NCBI GenBank assembly: GCA_001898485.1
Contig: MKTY01000020.1
Coordinates: 992,001-1,056,000 of the forward strand
Reading direction: 5' to 3'
Length of the DNA: 64,000 nt
From: Sphingobacteriales bacterium 46-32
GTDB taxonomy: Bacteria; Bacteroidota; Bacteroidia; Chitinophagales; Chitinophagaceae
Positions within the stretch are counted from its first letter, which is position 1; each line of letters opens with the position of its first letter. Position numbers and translations under genes: made by a program. Shown here piece by piece: positions 1 to 9,500 of the stretch. Below the pieces are notes generated by a model. It was not told the DNA's origin and did no database searches. It worked only from the letters and a program-made list of their open reading frames with translations.

Positions 1-39
1 CGGCAGGGCTGCTGTATTATTTTTAAGTTACTTTACACC

Positions 40-1098
40 ATGTTTTCACCGTTAATTTCTTCTTTTCGCTGCCGTAAATCAATCATCTGCATTCTTTTGC
101 TGGCCAGCATCCTGGCAGGCTCTCCTTTGCAGGCACAGCAACGCAGCAGCGATCCCTACTTTGTGACTTTTGAAGATCAGCTTACCACCCGGCTCTACCT
201 GGCTAAAAAATATACTTCCCTGTCTCTCGAAGCACCGGAAGGTATTCAAAGCCTTAAATACCGTCCCAACAGCCTGTTGACGATGGGCATAAATGGCTCC
301 TATAAATCCCTTTCCATGAGTCTGGGCTCAGGATTTGGTTTCCTGAATCCTAATAAAGACGAAAAAGGCAAAACAAAATCGTTTGACTGGCAAACACATA
401 TCTATACCCGCGATTGGGTTACAGATATTTATGGCCAGTTTTATCGTGGTTATTACCTCAACCAGGGTGTGCAGTCGGGCACGCGCGACCGCAGTTTTTA
501 TGTACGGCCCGACCTGCGGGTCAATCTGCTGGGCGGATCCGTATACCGGTTACTGAATGGGGAACAATTTTCTTACCGTGCCGGTTTTCTGCAAACGGAA
601 TGGCAAAAAAAATCAGCCGGTTCAGCGCTGATCGGCGCAGAAATCTATTATGGACGAGCCAAAGGAGACAGTGCGCTGGTACCGGCTGCGGTGGAAGGCT
701 ATTATCCACAGGCAGGCATTGATCGGGTACGGTTGATAGAGCTGGGCCCCGGAGTGGGTTATGCTTATACATATGTATGGCAGGAGCATCTTTTTGCAAC
801 CGGCAGTGTTACGATGAACGGTGATATCAGTTTTGTAAAAGAAGAAAAACCCGAAGGCAATGCAAACCGGGTCAGCTTCAGTCCAAATGCCACGCTGCGC
901 GTTGTAGCTGGTTACAATAGCGAGCAATGGGCCCTTACCGTATCCTGGTTGCATAATAGCACCAATGTAAAAGGGCGGTCTTCTAACCTGGAGTACCGGA
1001 TTAAAACAGGCGATTTCCGTATTACTATTGCCCGCCGCTTTACACCGGGTCGCAAACTGAAACGCGACCTTGATTCGGTGATCGAAAAACTGCCCTGA
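40..1098 (+). CDS. DUF4421 family outer-membrane-type protein, copy 1
   Basis: 352 aa. A hydrophobic segment at residues 14-32 ending in LQAQQ looks like a signal peptide, so the product is exported. The body is rich in alternating beta-strand-like stretches (YRPNSLLTMGINGSYKSLSM, LGSGFGFLNPN) that I recognise as the DUF4421 family of Bacteroidota, whose function is unknown. A beta-barrel or outer-membrane-associated protein is the likely inference. The next gene is a same-strand paralogue 45 nt downstream, sharing the YRPN, LGFGFLN-type and QTEWQ blocks. The ATG at 40 leads straight into the signal peptide and is preferred. Confidence 0.8.
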   Translation: MFSPLISSFRCRKSIICILLLASILAGSPLQAQQRSSDPYFVTFEDQLTTRLYLAKKYTSLSLEAPEGIQSLKYRPNSLLTMGINGSYKSLSMSLGSGFGFLNPNKDEKGKTKSFDWQTHIYTRDWVTDIYGQFYRGYYLNQGVQSGTRDRSFYVRPDLRVNLLGGSVYRLLNGEQFSYRAGFLQTEWQKKSAGSALIGAEIYYGRAKGDSALVPAAVEGYYPQAGIDRVRLIELGPGVGYAYTYVWQEHLFATGSVTMNGDISFVKEEKPEGNANRVSFSPNATLRVVAGYNSEQWALTVSWLHNSTNVKGRSSNLEYRIKTGDFRITIARRFTPGRKLKRDLDSVIEKLP

Positions 1099-1143
1099 TT
1101 TTTCTGAAATGGCCGGCTGGCACAATTTTTTACCCATATCCAC

Positions 1144-2169
1144 ATGCAGCGATATTTCTTAACGGTTTTTTGTCTGGCATTTTCCATGCTCACGGCTCTT
1201 GCGCAAACACCTGCGGAGAGGGATTCTTCTGTAAGCCGTCACTATGATACCTACCGGCGCCATATTACTGCACGTGGATTTCTTTCCAAGAAATATACGG
1301 ATGTAAGCCTGCGGGGTCCGCGACCCTTTCGCGCACTTCACTACCGGCCCAATAATGCATTCAATGCCGGTGTGGGAGCCAGCTATGGAGCAGTCACACT
1401 TAACCTCGGATTCAATCTTGGATTCCTGGACCAAAAAAGAGATGAAAGGGGAAAAACGCGTTTTCTCGACCTTCAGTCGCATATTTATACGCGCAAATGG
1501 GTCATAGATCTGTATGGCCAGTTCTATAAAGGCTACTACCTGACCCCGCGAGGCACTGCTGCGCCGGCCAATCATCCTTATTATCTGCGCCGCGATATGG
1601 ATGTGATGGTGTTGGGAACATCTGTATACCGGCTGCTGAGTCCCGCCCGATTCAGTTATCGTGCTGCATTTTTGCAAACGGAGTGGCAACAGCATTCTGC
1701 CGGTAGCTGGCTCGTTGGTTTCGAAGCGTATCATGGCCAGGTAAAAGGCGACAGTGCACTGGTTCCTTCACTGATTGCCGCCAATTATTCGCAACGAGAT
1801 ATACATAAACTTCGCTTTACCGAGTTTGGTCCGGGAATTGGCTACGCCTATACTGCTGTATGGAAACGTCATTTTTTTATAACCGGTAGCCTTAGCCTGA
1901 ATGGTGACCTTAGTTTCGTACGCGAATACAAAGAGAATACATCGCAGCAAAAAACCTCGATCAGCCCGAACATCAGCTTTCGGGCGGTAGCCGGCTACAA
2001 CAGTCATCGCTGGAGTGCAACGATTTCGTGGGTAGATCAGGCACTCAATCTGCGCGGCCCGCTGTCATCGCATGAATACCTGGTACGCACGGGTAATATC
2101 CGTTTCACAGTAGCGAAACGTCTGCAACCCGGCAGACGTCTGCGGGAGCGTCTTAAACGTATTGAATAA
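1144..2169 (+). CDS. DUF4421 family outer-membrane-type protein, copy 2
   Basis: 341 aa. An N-terminal signal peptide (MQRYFLTVFCLAFSMLTALA, then Q) precedes the same strand-rich architecture as the upstream gene. Blocks shared with copy 1 include HYRPNNAFNAGVGASYGAV, a YTRKW.IDLYGQFYKGYYL segment, the FSYRAAFLQTEWQ segment and the C-terminal RFTVAKRLQPGRRLR. The two genes therefore look like a tandem duplication, 45 nt apart and probably co-transcribed. The function of DUF4421 is unknown; the prediction is an exported envelope protein. It converges with the holin-like gene on the other strand, 9 nt away. Confidence 0.8.
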   Translation: MQRYFLTVFCLAFSMLTALAQTPAERDSSVSRHYDTYRRHITARGFLSKKYTDVSLRGPRPFRALHYRPNNAFNAGVGASYGAVTLNLGFNLGFLDQKRDERGKTRFLDLQSHIYTRKWVIDLYGQFYKGYYLTPRGTAAPANHPYYLRRDMDVMVLGTSVYRLLSPARFSYRAAFLQTEWQQHSAGSWLVGFEAYHGQVKGDSALVPSLIAANYSQRDIHKLRFTEFGPGIGYAYTAVWKRHFFITGSLSLNGDLSFVREYKENTSQQKTSISPNISFRAVAGYNSHRWSATISWVDQALNLRGPLSSHEYLVRTGNIRFTVAKRLQPGRRLRERLKRIE

Positions 2170-2178
2170 AAGAAAATA

Positions 2179-2541
2179 TCAGCCCTGTTCCCGCTCACGC
2201 CGCTGCCGATCTTCTTCGCGGAAAAGAGTGGATGTAATAAATGTAAGCAGGAGGCTGAAAAGAAGACCCCAGCCAAAAGAGTCGATCTTAAAGCCATCTA
2301 TCCACTCGCTGGCCAGTAAAACCATTAGCGTATTGATGACAAACAAAAACAGGCCAAACGTAAAAAGAGTGAGCGGCAGCGTAAGTAAAATAAGTACAGG
2401 ACGAAGAAATGCATTCAGCAATGCCAGCACCAGTGCAAACCAGATGGCAGTGCCATAACTTTTTATGTGCACACCCCGCAATATCTGAGATAAGATATAT
2501 GTCACAGCGGCTATAACCAGCAATCTTATGATGAGTCTCAT
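2179..2541 (-). CDS. Phage-holin-like small membrane protein (YvlD/DUF360 type)
   Basis: 120 aa, almost entirely hydrophobic. About four membrane segments are visible: residues 3-22, 29-47, 50-75 and 87-106. A charged tail (FREEDRQRREREQG) follows. The pattern LNAFLRPVLILLTLPLTLFT is typical of the YvlD-like family annotated as mycobacterial four-TMS phage holin superfamily. That name does not mean phage origin: the family is chromosomal and its role is unknown. There are no phage genes nearby. The inner membrane is the likely location. Confidence 0.8.
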   Translation of the reverse strand: MRLIIRLLVIAAVTYILSQILRGVHIKSYGTAIWFALVLALLNAFLRPVLILLTLPLTLFTFGLFLFVINTLMVLLASEWIDGFKIDSFGWGLLFSLLLTFITSTLFREEDRQRREREQG

Positions 2542-2578
2542 ACTATAAATGTATTACAAAGGTGCCGATATTTTGAAT

Positions 2579-2636
2579 AGTTAACAGTGAACAATTGACA
2601 GGAAACAGGATTCCTGTCAACCGACCACTGTTAACT
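2579..2636. repeat. Compound nested hairpin
   Basis: Two nested perfect inverted repeats. The outer arms are AGTTAACAGTG (2579-2589) and CACTGTTAACT (2626-2636). The inner arms are TTGACAGGAA (2595-2604) and TTCCTGTCAA (2611-2620). It follows the stop of the inactive M16 gene on the minus strand and could act as a processing or termination structure. The words GACAGTT and TAACAGTG recur at 9833-9860, so it may instead be an interspersed intergenic element. Confidence 0.65.
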
Positions 2637-2644
2637 GTCAACTA

Positions 2645-3919
2645 TTATACAACAACCAGTTCATAAAATTCCTCTGGCCGCAGATATTTCTGTGCCAGCT
2701 CGCGCAACTCTTCTGCTGATACATTTTTAATCGTATCAATAGACCGGTAAAAATAGTCTTCGCCCAGGCCATTGAGGATAATATTCTTCCAGCGTGAAAT
2801 AATCTGGAAGGGGCCATCGAGGTCGCCCAGCAAACCACCCATCATATAATTGCGTACCAGCAACAGCTCTTCATCATCTACCAGTTCTTCACGCAGCTCC
2901 TGCATTTCTTTATATACTTCTGCAATGGTAGCATCTGTTACATCTCGTCCGGCTTCGGTGCTGATCATCCAGGCAGAATGCTGCTGATGATTTTGCAGAT
3001 AGCTGTGAATGCCATAGGTATACCCCTTGTCTTCCCGGATGTTGAGCATGAGCCGCGATCCGAAAAAGCCGCCAAACAATGTGTTTAAAACAAGTGTTTT
3101 CAGAAAATCGGGATGATGCCTGTTGGGGAAAGGACTTGCCAGGCGGATAGAGCCCTGCACACCTTTTTCATCATTGATGACGCGATATTTTTTTTCACCC
3201 GAGGGGTTCAATGGATGGTCAACCGCCGGAACACTTCCCTGGGGCAGATCGCCAAAATTATCATTGAGCAGCTGCTCGAGGTTGGCGGGCAGCCGGCCGG
3301 CCACAAACATGATCAGCCGGCCCTGCTGATAATAGCGCTTATAAAAATCAACCAGCTGGTTCTGCTGCACAGTATCGAAATCTTCGAGCCGGGTATACTT
3401 GCCATATGGATGATCTTCGCCAAACAGGTAAGCATCAATAAGGCGGTTTGCCACAAAATCACTTTTCTGCAGATTTACCCGCAGCCGCTGTTTCATATTC
3501 TGTTTGTAAATGGCCAGCTCTTCTTCGGGAAGTGTAGCATCGGTGAGCAGTTCACGCACCATGGGCAGCAGCTCTGTCACATACCTGGTAAGAGTATGCA
3601 GCGAAAGAGTGGCTGTTTCATTGTAACAGGCGCGGTTGAGGTAAGAACCATAATAATCAAAATGCTCATTTATCTGAAATGCAGTGTGGCGGGTAGTGCC
3701 GTTTTTGAGCAGAAAATTGGTACTGGCTGCTATGAGATTCTGGGTTTCCATGGCGTTGCCGGCATAAAACACCCATTCAATCGACATCACCTCTTCTGCA
3801 CCAGCTTCTATCGTATATACTTCTACCCCATTTTTAAGCACCAGCTTATTATATGGTTTCAGGTGCAGGTTGAAGTTGACCGCATCTACTATGGCGGGAG
3901 CGTTTTTCCGATCGGGCAT
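2645..3919 (-). CDS. M16 family peptidase-like protein, non-catalytic subunit
   Basis: 424 aa with two M16 (insulinase/processing peptidase) halves, roughly residues 25-210 and 220-410. The zinc motif HxxEH is absent from the N-terminal half. The C-terminal half has the family's SRLMLNIREDKGYTYGI block, which carries the Arg-Tyr region used by partner subunits. In Bacteroidota such genes sit beside an active M16 gene and the products are thought to form an active/inactive pair, as in other bacterial M16B heterodimers. Here the active partner lies 36 nt upstream on the same strand. Neither protein has a clear signal peptide. The substrate is unknown. Confidence 0.88.
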   Translation of the reverse strand: MPDRKNAPAIVDAVNFNLHLKPYNKLVLKNGVEVYTIEAGAEEVMSIEWVFYAGNAMETQNLIAASTNFLLKNGTTRHTAFQINEHFDYYGSYLNRACYNETATLSLHTLTRYVTELLPMVRELLTDATLPEEELAIYKQNMKQRLRVNLQKSDFVANRLIDAYLFGEDHPYGKYTRLEDFDTVQQNQLVDFYKRYYQQGRLIMFVAGRLPANLEQLLNDNFGDLPQGSVPAVDHPLNPSGEKKYRVINDEKGVQGSIRLASPFPNRHHPDFLKTLVLNTLFGGFFGSRLMLNIREDKGYTYGIHSYLQNHQQHSAWMISTEAGRDVTDATIAEVYKEMQELREELVDDEELLLVRNYMMGGLLGDLDGPFQIISRWKNIILNGLGEDYFYRSIDTIKNVSAEELRELAQKYLRPEEFYELVVV

Positions 3920-3955
3920 AAATATTCCTTTCTTCTACTTGTTTAAAATGATTGA

Positions 3956-5194
3956 TCAATTGGCCGCATGATAATAAATAGTGTTGCTGTTGCTGTCTTT
4001 AAACAGGCGGCGGCTTTCCTGAAGAATATCTTCCGGTGTTACAGAGGCATATTTCTCCAGTTCAAAATTCATCCACGCAGCATCGCCCAGCAGTTCGTAA
4101 TAAGCCAGGCTATTGGCCCGGTTCATAACGCTCATGTCTTCAAAAGCAATCATGCTTTCCGTTTTATTCTTCACCTTCTGCAGCTCATGTTCGCTGACCA
4201 GCTCTGTCTTCATCTTTTCCAGCTCCGCTTCAACAGCGGCTTCGGCTTCGGCATGTGTTATTCCTTTTACCAGCTTTCCTTCGATACAAAGCAGACCGGC
4301 ATCTGTGCTGCCGAAATGATAACATTCAATATTGCTGAATAATTTTTTCTCTTTTACCAGCACCTGGTGCAAACGCGAGGAAGCACCGCCACCCAGGATA
4401 TCGCTCAGCAGATCGGTAATATAATAGCGGCGATCGAGCCGTGATGCCATATGCCAGCATTTGTAAAAAGCATCCAGCGGCACAGGCGCTTTAATATCGA
4501 GACGATGCGCTTCTTTTTGTTCGGGCTCTTCGGGCAGGTTACGTTTATATTTTTCTCCGGCAGGAATCTCGCCAAACCATTTTTCTGTCAGTGTCTTTAC
4601 CTGCTCTGTAGTCACATTGCCGGCAACGACCAGCACGGCGTTTACAGGGCGGTAGTGTTTAAAGAAAAAATCTTTTACATCCTGCAGTTGAGCATTTTCG
4701 ATGTGCGACAACTCACGGCCAATGGTCATCCAGCGGTAAGGATGGCGCTGAAATGCCAGCTCACGCATTTTATGCCATACATCGCCATAGGGCTTGGTAA
4801 GATAATGTTCTTTAAATTCCTCGCATACAACCTTACGTTGTACATCGAGGCTTTTTTCACCAAACGCGAGTGAAAGCATGCGATCGCTTTCGAGCCAAAA
4901 AGCTGTTTCCAGGTTTTCGGCAGGCAATTGTATATAGTAATTGGTCAGGTCATTGGTCGTATAGGCATTATTCTCTCCTCCTGCCATCTGCAGGGGTTCG
5001 TCATAACTTTCAATGTTGACAGACCCGCCAAACATGAGGTGCTCAAACAGGTGAGCAAATCCGGTTCGCTGCGGATCTTCATCTCTTGCGCCTACATCGT
5101 ACATAATATTCATAACAGCCATAGGAGTGGATGTGTCGGGATGTACAATTACCCGCAGTCCATTGGCCAGCGTGAAGCGTTCAAACTGTATCAT
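3956..5194 (-). CDS. M16 family zinc metallopeptidase, catalytic subunit
   Basis: 412 aa from the ATG at 5194 (MIQFERFTL); a TTG nine codons further upstream is less likely. The HxxEH motif is present (H48, E51, H52 in FAHLFEHLMFGG), followed by further acidic residues about 75 residues later (VVCEEFKEHY) that supply the third zinc ligand in this family. The C-terminal half contains GGGASSRLHQVLVKEKKL, the substrate-binding part of the fold. It is the first gene of a two-gene unit with the HxxEH-lacking M16 protein. No signal peptide is evident, so a cytoplasmic or periplasmic peptide-degrading role cannot be decided from sequence. Confidence 0.9.
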   Translation of the reverse strand: MIQFERFTLANGLRVIVHPDTSTPMAVMNIMYDVGARDEDPQRTGFAHLFEHLMFGGSVNIESYDEPLQMAGGENNAYTTNDLTNYYIQLPAENLETAFWLESDRMLSLAFGEKSLDVQRKVVCEEFKEHYLTKPYGDVWHKMRELAFQRHPYRWMTIGRELSHIENAQLQDVKDFFFKHYRPVNAVLVVAGNVTTEQVKTLTEKWFGEIPAGEKYKRNLPEEPEQKEAHRLDIKAPVPLDAFYKCWHMASRLDRRYYITDLLSDILGGGASSRLHQVLVKEKKLFSNIECYHFGSTDAGLLCIEGKLVKGITHAEAEAAVEAELEKMKTELVSEHELQKVKNKTESMIAFEDMSVMNRANSLAYYELLGDAAWMNFELEKYASVTPEDILQESRRLFKDSNSNTIYYHAAN

Positions 5195-5537
5195 AAGTGG
5201 AATAACATCTGTTAATGTCAAAAGTTGATCTGTGCCTGGTCCGGCATCCTTTACACCTCAGGCCGCCAGGCGCTTTCTTCGGTATAAACGTATGGAATCC
5301 CCGGGCCGGGGCCAGCCAGCAAAAGTATTGAAAAACACACAGATCGGTTTTGTCAGGGGTGGTTTCATTGCGCTTTCAGCATCATTTAGCCCACTATTGA
5401 AGCCCTTTATCCGGGATATTTTGCGTTTCGGCGGCAAAATCTCCTGCAGAAGGTGCAGATATGCGGAGATAAACCCTGCCCGCCTTTCAGACCAGGTACT
5501 GCTGTTTAGCGGATTACCTGAGTTAAGCGGCCTGCTG
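5195..5537. other. Intergenic stretch without a supported gene
   Basis: About 340 nt between the M16 unit and the aspartyl protease gene. I see no RNA motif, no clear hairpin with a T-run and no recognisable protein. One frame on the plus strand is open here, but it runs into the 3' end of the protease gene and has no family features. Confidence 0.5.
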
Positions 5538-6734
5538 TTATTTGATGCTTTTTACTTTAAAATCAAATTGCACGAGCTCTCCGTTTCTCCGGATAATGAG
5601 GCGCAGTTTTTCGTTGGTCGACTGCAGGGCAGATTTATACTGGTCAAAATTGAGTGAAAAATTATTATTGACCGCCATTACTTCATCTCCTTCTTTGATT
5701 CCCGCTTTTGCGGCAGGTGAGCCAGGCGCTACATCGCCGATCATGATCCGGTCTCCTATATAGTATAATTCGATGCCGGAGTAAGAGTAATCGAAAGGAT
5801 CGCGGAAATGTGAATTGGGTGTAATGTGAATATCGCGCTTATCATAGTTATAGATCACATTGAACCGCCGGAATATATCGTTTCCGATAAGTCCACCCAG
5901 ATAGGGATAAGAGGTAACATTATAGTTGTCGTCAAAAACATAGGTAGGTACATTCCGGAAACGAAACGGGCCTATCTTAAGTTCCTTTACCACGGTTACA
6001 AACATGTCGAATTTGCCGCCGATGCCTTCTCCCTGCTTGGGCAGCAGTTTGCGTTTGCGGTTCAGCAGGGCACTGTCTTCTATAAAATCCTGTGTGAGCA
6101 TCAGGCAGAGTCCGGCGCCAATATCATGCAGGAACCGCGCATTGTGAACCCCGTCATCTTTGATGCGCGCGTAATGGACAGGCAGTGTACCCAGAAACGG
6201 CTTGATGAGATAGCCTCCTTTAGGATACCGGATCATTCCTTTGCTGCAGATCTCAATACGCAGGCTGTCATAATTCACTTTTACAATATAACGGCTCAAA
6301 AGGCCATAACCAATGATTCCGTCTACCCGTATTCCATAGACGCTGGAGAGGACAGAATAATCGTTGACATGGAAATTGAGGCTGTCGACATTAAGATTGG
6401 GGAAACGGAGTGTGCGGTTATAGAGAAAACCAACCTTTCTGATACCGGCAATACCACGTATCGTGCGGTCCGAAGGCTCTGGCTGAAGACCAAGAGCTAT
6501 GACGGTAGAAGAATCCAGAGAAATACCGCTACTACCGCTATCCAGTACAAAATTGAGCGTATCGGGAAACTTATCCAGCAGGGCAGAAAGAATCACCACA
6601 CCTCCTGTCATTTGCTGAAAGGGTATGCGGGTAAGCAGGCGTGATGTAGGCTCTACAAACTCTTCCTGTCCCTTTGCCCCAAAGAGGCTTAGCAGGCAAC
6701 ATAAAAGAGCCAGGGCCTGTTTTCTCATTTTCAT
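5538..6734 (-). CDS. Exported retropepsin-like aspartyl protease with C-terminal PDZ domain
   Basis: 398 aa. A signal peptide is visible at residues 1-22 (ALALLCCLLSLFGAKGQ). Two pepsin-type motifs follow: FVLDSGSSG near residue 64, where the usual DTG is DSG, and a second FLHDIGAGL near residue 200. The C-terminal 80 residues form a PDZ domain (GDVAPGSPAAKAGIKEGDEV). This is the Asp_protease_2 plus PDZ architecture common in Bacteroidota, predicted to act in the periplasm or at the surface. The substrate is unknown. The gene stands alone between two intergenic stretches. Confidence 0.87.
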   Translation of the reverse strand: MKMRKQALALLCCLLSLFGAKGQEEFVEPTSRLLTRIPFQQMTGGVVILSALLDKFPDTLNFVLDSGSSGISLDSSTVIALGLQPEPSDRTIRGIAGIRKVGFLYNRTLRFPNLNVDSLNFHVNDYSVLSSVYGIRVDGIIGYGLLSRYIVKVNYDSLRIEICSKGMIRYPKGGYLIKPFLGTLPVHYARIKDDGVHNARFLHDIGAGLCLMLTQDFIEDSALLNRKRKLLPKQGEGIGGKFDMFVTVVKELKIGPFRFRNVPTYVFDDNYNVTSYPYLGGLIGNDIFRRFNVIYNYDKRDIHITPNSHFRDPFDYSYSGIELYYIGDRIMIGDVAPGSPAAKAGIKEGDEVMAVNNNFSLNFDQYKSALQSTNEKLRLIIRRNGELVQFDFKVKSIK

Positions 6735-6918
6735 ATGACAATACAGGTTAGCAGTTCTGATTGATTAGGACAAGCCCATTCTCCCAAAAGATGCAGGAAA
6801 ACCATAATAACTCTAAATTTAATTAATCAGGCCCCCTTTCCCAAACCGGCGCCCCCTTTTGTTGTTATAGCATCGTATTTTTGCACCTGGCGGGCCTAAG
6901 CCCCTAAAATTGAGCCGC

Positions 6919-8043
6919 ATGGTATTATCCGAACTTTTGGAAAAAGCAGCAAACTTTGGTTTCCTGACAGTAGAAGAAGGAGTTTATCTCTATCATAATG
7001 CACCGCTGACCGACCTTATGTTTGTGGCGGATGAGCTGAGAAAAAAGCAGGTTCCGCATGGCAAAGTCACCTGGCAGATAGACCGTAATGTGAATACAAC
7101 CAATGTGTGTATCGCCAACTGTAAGTTTTGCAACTTCTTCCGCATTCCCGGCCATCCCGATGCCTATATCACGGATATGCCCACCTATCGTCAAAAAATC
7201 AGCGAAACGCTCAAATATGGGGGCGATCAGTTGCTTCTGCAGGGCGGCCACCATCCTGAGCTGGGACTTCAATTCTATGTAGATACATTTCGACAGATAA
7301 AAGCCGAGTTTCCCGATATCCGCCTGCACGCCCTGGGACCTCCGGAAGTAGCGCATATTACCAAACTGGAGAAAAGCACCCATCACGAAGTGCTGAAAGC
7401 GCTTAAAGAAGCCGGCCTCGACTCTTTGCCCGGTGCCGGTGCCGAAATCCTGATAGACCGTGTTCGCCGCCTGATCTCAAAGGGAAAATGTGGCGCCCAG
7501 GAGTGGCTCGACATCATGCACGAAGCACACAAACTGGATATTACCACATCTGCCACGATGATGTTTGGCCATGTTGAAACCATCGAAGAGCGTTTCGAAC
7601 ACCTGGTACGCATCCGCGAAGTACAGAGCCGTAAGCCCGAAGGAGCCAAAGGATTTCTGGCCTTCATTCCCTGGACATTTCAGGACGTAGATACCCTGCT
7701 TACACGCATTCGTGGGGTACATAACCTTACTACGCCCGAAGAGTATATCCGTATGATCGCCCTGAGCCGTATCATGCTTCCCAATATCAAAAATATTCAG
7801 GCCTCCTGGCTTACTGTAGGTAAGCAAACTGCACAGGTTTGTCTGCAGAGTGGGGCCAACGATTTTGGCTCTATCATGATCGAGGAAAATGTAGTAAGCG
7901 CAGCGGGTGCGCCCCACCGTTTTACCTACAAAACCATACAGGATGCCATCCGGGAGGCAGGCTTTGAGCCACAACTGCGCAATCAGCAATATGAGTGGCG
8001 CGCCATTCCCGAAACCATCGAAGAGCAGGTAATCAATTACTAA
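6919..8043 (+). CDS. mqnC: Cyclic dehypoxanthinyl futalosine synthase (radical SAM)
   Basis: 374 aa from the ATG at 6919; a TTG three codons upstream is in frame but weaker. The radical SAM cluster motif CxxxCxxC is C64, C68, C71 in TNVCIANCKFCNFF. The blocks GGDQLLLQGGHHPELGL and SLPGAGAEILIDRV separate MqnC from the related aminofutalosine synthase MqnE. MqnC cyclises dehypoxanthine futalosine to its cyclic form in the futalosine route to menaquinone. The other mqn genes are not in this window. A candidate -7 element (TATTTTTG) lies at 6876-6883. The DUF3817 gene follows after 13 nt. Confidence 0.93.
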   Translation: MVLSELLEKAANFGFLTVEEGVYLYHNAPLTDLMFVADELRKKQVPHGKVTWQIDRNVNTTNVCIANCKFCNFFRIPGHPDAYITDMPTYRQKISETLKYGGDQLLLQGGHHPELGLQFYVDTFRQIKAEFPDIRLHALGPPEVAHITKLEKSTHHEVLKALKEAGLDSLPGAGAEILIDRVRRLISKGKCGAQEWLDIMHEAHKLDITTSATMMFGHVETIEERFEHLVRIREVQSRKPEGAKGFLAFIPWTFQDVDTLLTRIRGVHNLTTPEEYIRMIALSRIMLPNIKNIQASWLTVGKQTAQVCLQSGANDFGSIMIEENVVSAAGAPHRFTYKTIQDAIREAGFEPQLRNQQYEWRAIPETIEEQVINY

Positions 8044-8056
8044 AGCACACGTATTA

Positions 8057-8374
8057 ATGAAATCGCCCAAAACGTTTCAGTTGTTTCGCAAAGTAGCCCT
8101 GGCAGAGGGAATCTCTTTCCTCGTGCTTCTTTTTATAGCAATGCCGCTTAAATATTTTGCATCTATTCCCATGGCCGTAACCATTGTAGGCGGATTGCAT
8201 GGCCTTTTATTTGTCGCTTTTATTGTACTTGCCTGGGAAACAAGAAATGAATATAAACGCAACTGGATCTGGCTGGGTAAGGCTTTTGTTGCTTCCATTC
8301 TTCCTTTCGGCACATTTGTAATGGAAAAACAGTGGAAACGCGAGCAGCAGGAAGCCACCGGTATCAGCAAGTAA
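8057..8374 (+). CDS. DUF3817 integral membrane protein
   Basis: 105 aa with three predicted membrane segments (around residues 17-33, 38-59 and 70-88). It contains the characteristic AEGISFLVLLFIAMPLKY and GGLHGLLFVAFIVLA blocks of DUF3817 (YdzA-like) proteins, whose function is unknown. It lies 13 nt after mqnC and is probably co-transcribed, but nothing in it indicates a menaquinone role. Its stop codon abuts that of the convergent nagA gene. Confidence 0.85.
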   Translation: MKSPKTFQLFRKVALAEGISFLVLLFIAMPLKYFASIPMAVTIVGGLHGLLFVAFIVLAWETRNEYKRNWIWLGKAFVASILPFGTFVMEKQWKREQQEATGISK

Positions 8375-9475
8375 TCAGTTTATCAGTTGCAGCAGCTGCA
8401 ATTGTTCATTTATCAATGCCATAGTGGCCCGGCTGCCTTTTTGCAGGCTGCCCGTTACAGTTGAATCATTCAACAGCTTTGCCGGATACAACGAACACAT
8501 GCGGATGGCTTCTGCCGGTTCTATACCCGCATGTTGAACCAGGTTTTGCAGCGCTTTGATGGTTGTCAATGCCGACCCGCTCAAAATACCATTGGCTTCA
8601 TATTTATCTCCCGCGAGGTAATGCTGATAATAACCGCTGGTTGTATCTGTAACGGCATCTGTAATGACAAAAAGGCGATCGCCAATTACTTTTTTGGCAA
8701 TACGCAGCGCGGCATAGTCTACATGATAGCCATCGGGAATAATACTCACCATCACCCGTTCATCTTCCATAGCAGCACCCACCAGGCCGGGTGCGCGATG
8801 CTGTAGCGGTGTCATGGCGTTATACAAATGTGTTACCGCAGTTATGCCCCTGCCAAATGAGCGCCTGGCTTCTTCGTAGGTTGCATTGCTATGGCCTGCT
8901 GAAATGATCACGTCATATGAGCTGATCAGCCGTAGCAGCTCTTCGCTTATCAGTTCAGGAGCAAGCGTGATAAAACGAATCACTCCACGACCGTAATCAA
9001 GCAGTTGTTTTACCTGCTGAGCAGTAGGAATGTGAATGAATTTCTCTATATGCGCCCCCTTACGCAGGGGGTGAATCCAGGGGCCCTCTGCGTGTAACCC
9101 CAATACGCCCTGCCCACCAGCCTGCCAGTAGGCACGCACAGCATCTATGCTATTATAAAAAACGTCATAACTATTGGTAGCCACGGTGGGCATACACCAG
9201 GCTGTGCCTCCGCTCCGGCAATATTGTACCAGGCGTGTGAGCGATTCTGGCTCCGGGTATTCTGCCAGCAGCCGGCCACCGGCACCATAAATCTGCAGAT
9301 CCAGAAATGCTGGTATAAGCCAGCTGTCTGCCGCGTATGTTTCTATTGCTACTCCCGGAGGAATCGCGTTTTGTGGTATAAGATCTGCAATAATACCGCT
9401 CTCATCGGCCAGCACAGCATAATCCTGCAGCCAGTTGTAACCGGTAAATATGCGTGGAGCACAATGTGCAATCAT
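8375..9475 (-). CDS. nagA: N-acetylglucosamine-6-phosphate deacetylase
   Basis: 366 aa from the ATG at 9475. A TTG 17 codons upstream would run into the preceding gene. Amidohydrolase-fold features are visible: the metal-site glutamate in GLHAEGPWI, the histidines in ISAGHSNATY and TAVTHLYNAMTPLQHR, and the catalytic aspartate region LFVITDAVTDT. It deacetylates GlcNAc-6-P to glucosamine-6-P in amino-sugar recycling in the cytoplasm. No nagB or GlcNAc transporter lies nearby. The gene starts 25 nt after a small membrane-protein gene on the same strand. Confidence 0.9.
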   Translation of the reverse strand: MIAHCAPRIFTGYNWLQDYAVLADESGIIADLIPQNAIPPGVAIETYAADSWLIPAFLDLQIYGAGGRLLAEYPEPESLTRLVQYCRSGGTAWCMPTVATNSYDVFYNSIDAVRAYWQAGGQGVLGLHAEGPWIHPLRKGAHIEKFIHIPTAQQVKQLLDYGRGVIRFITLAPELISEELLRLISSYDVIISAGHSNATYEEARRSFGRGITAVTHLYNAMTPLQHRAPGLVGAAMEDERVMVSIIPDGYHVDYAALRIAKKVIGDRLFVITDAVTDTTSGYYQHYLAGDKYEANGILSGSALTTIKALQNLVQHAGIEPAEAIRMCSLYPAKLLNDSTVTGSLQKGSRATMALINEQLQLLQLIN

Positions 9476-9500
9476 AGTTTCGTCTATTTGAAAACTCCGT

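Noticed and set aside
2179-2541. Prophage remnant because of the holin-like gene
   Set aside because: The family is a common chromosomal membrane protein and no phage gene lies nearby.
5232-5657. 141-codon plus-strand frame
   Set aside because: It overlaps the PDZ end of the aspartyl protease gene on the other strand and shows no domain, signal peptide or start context.
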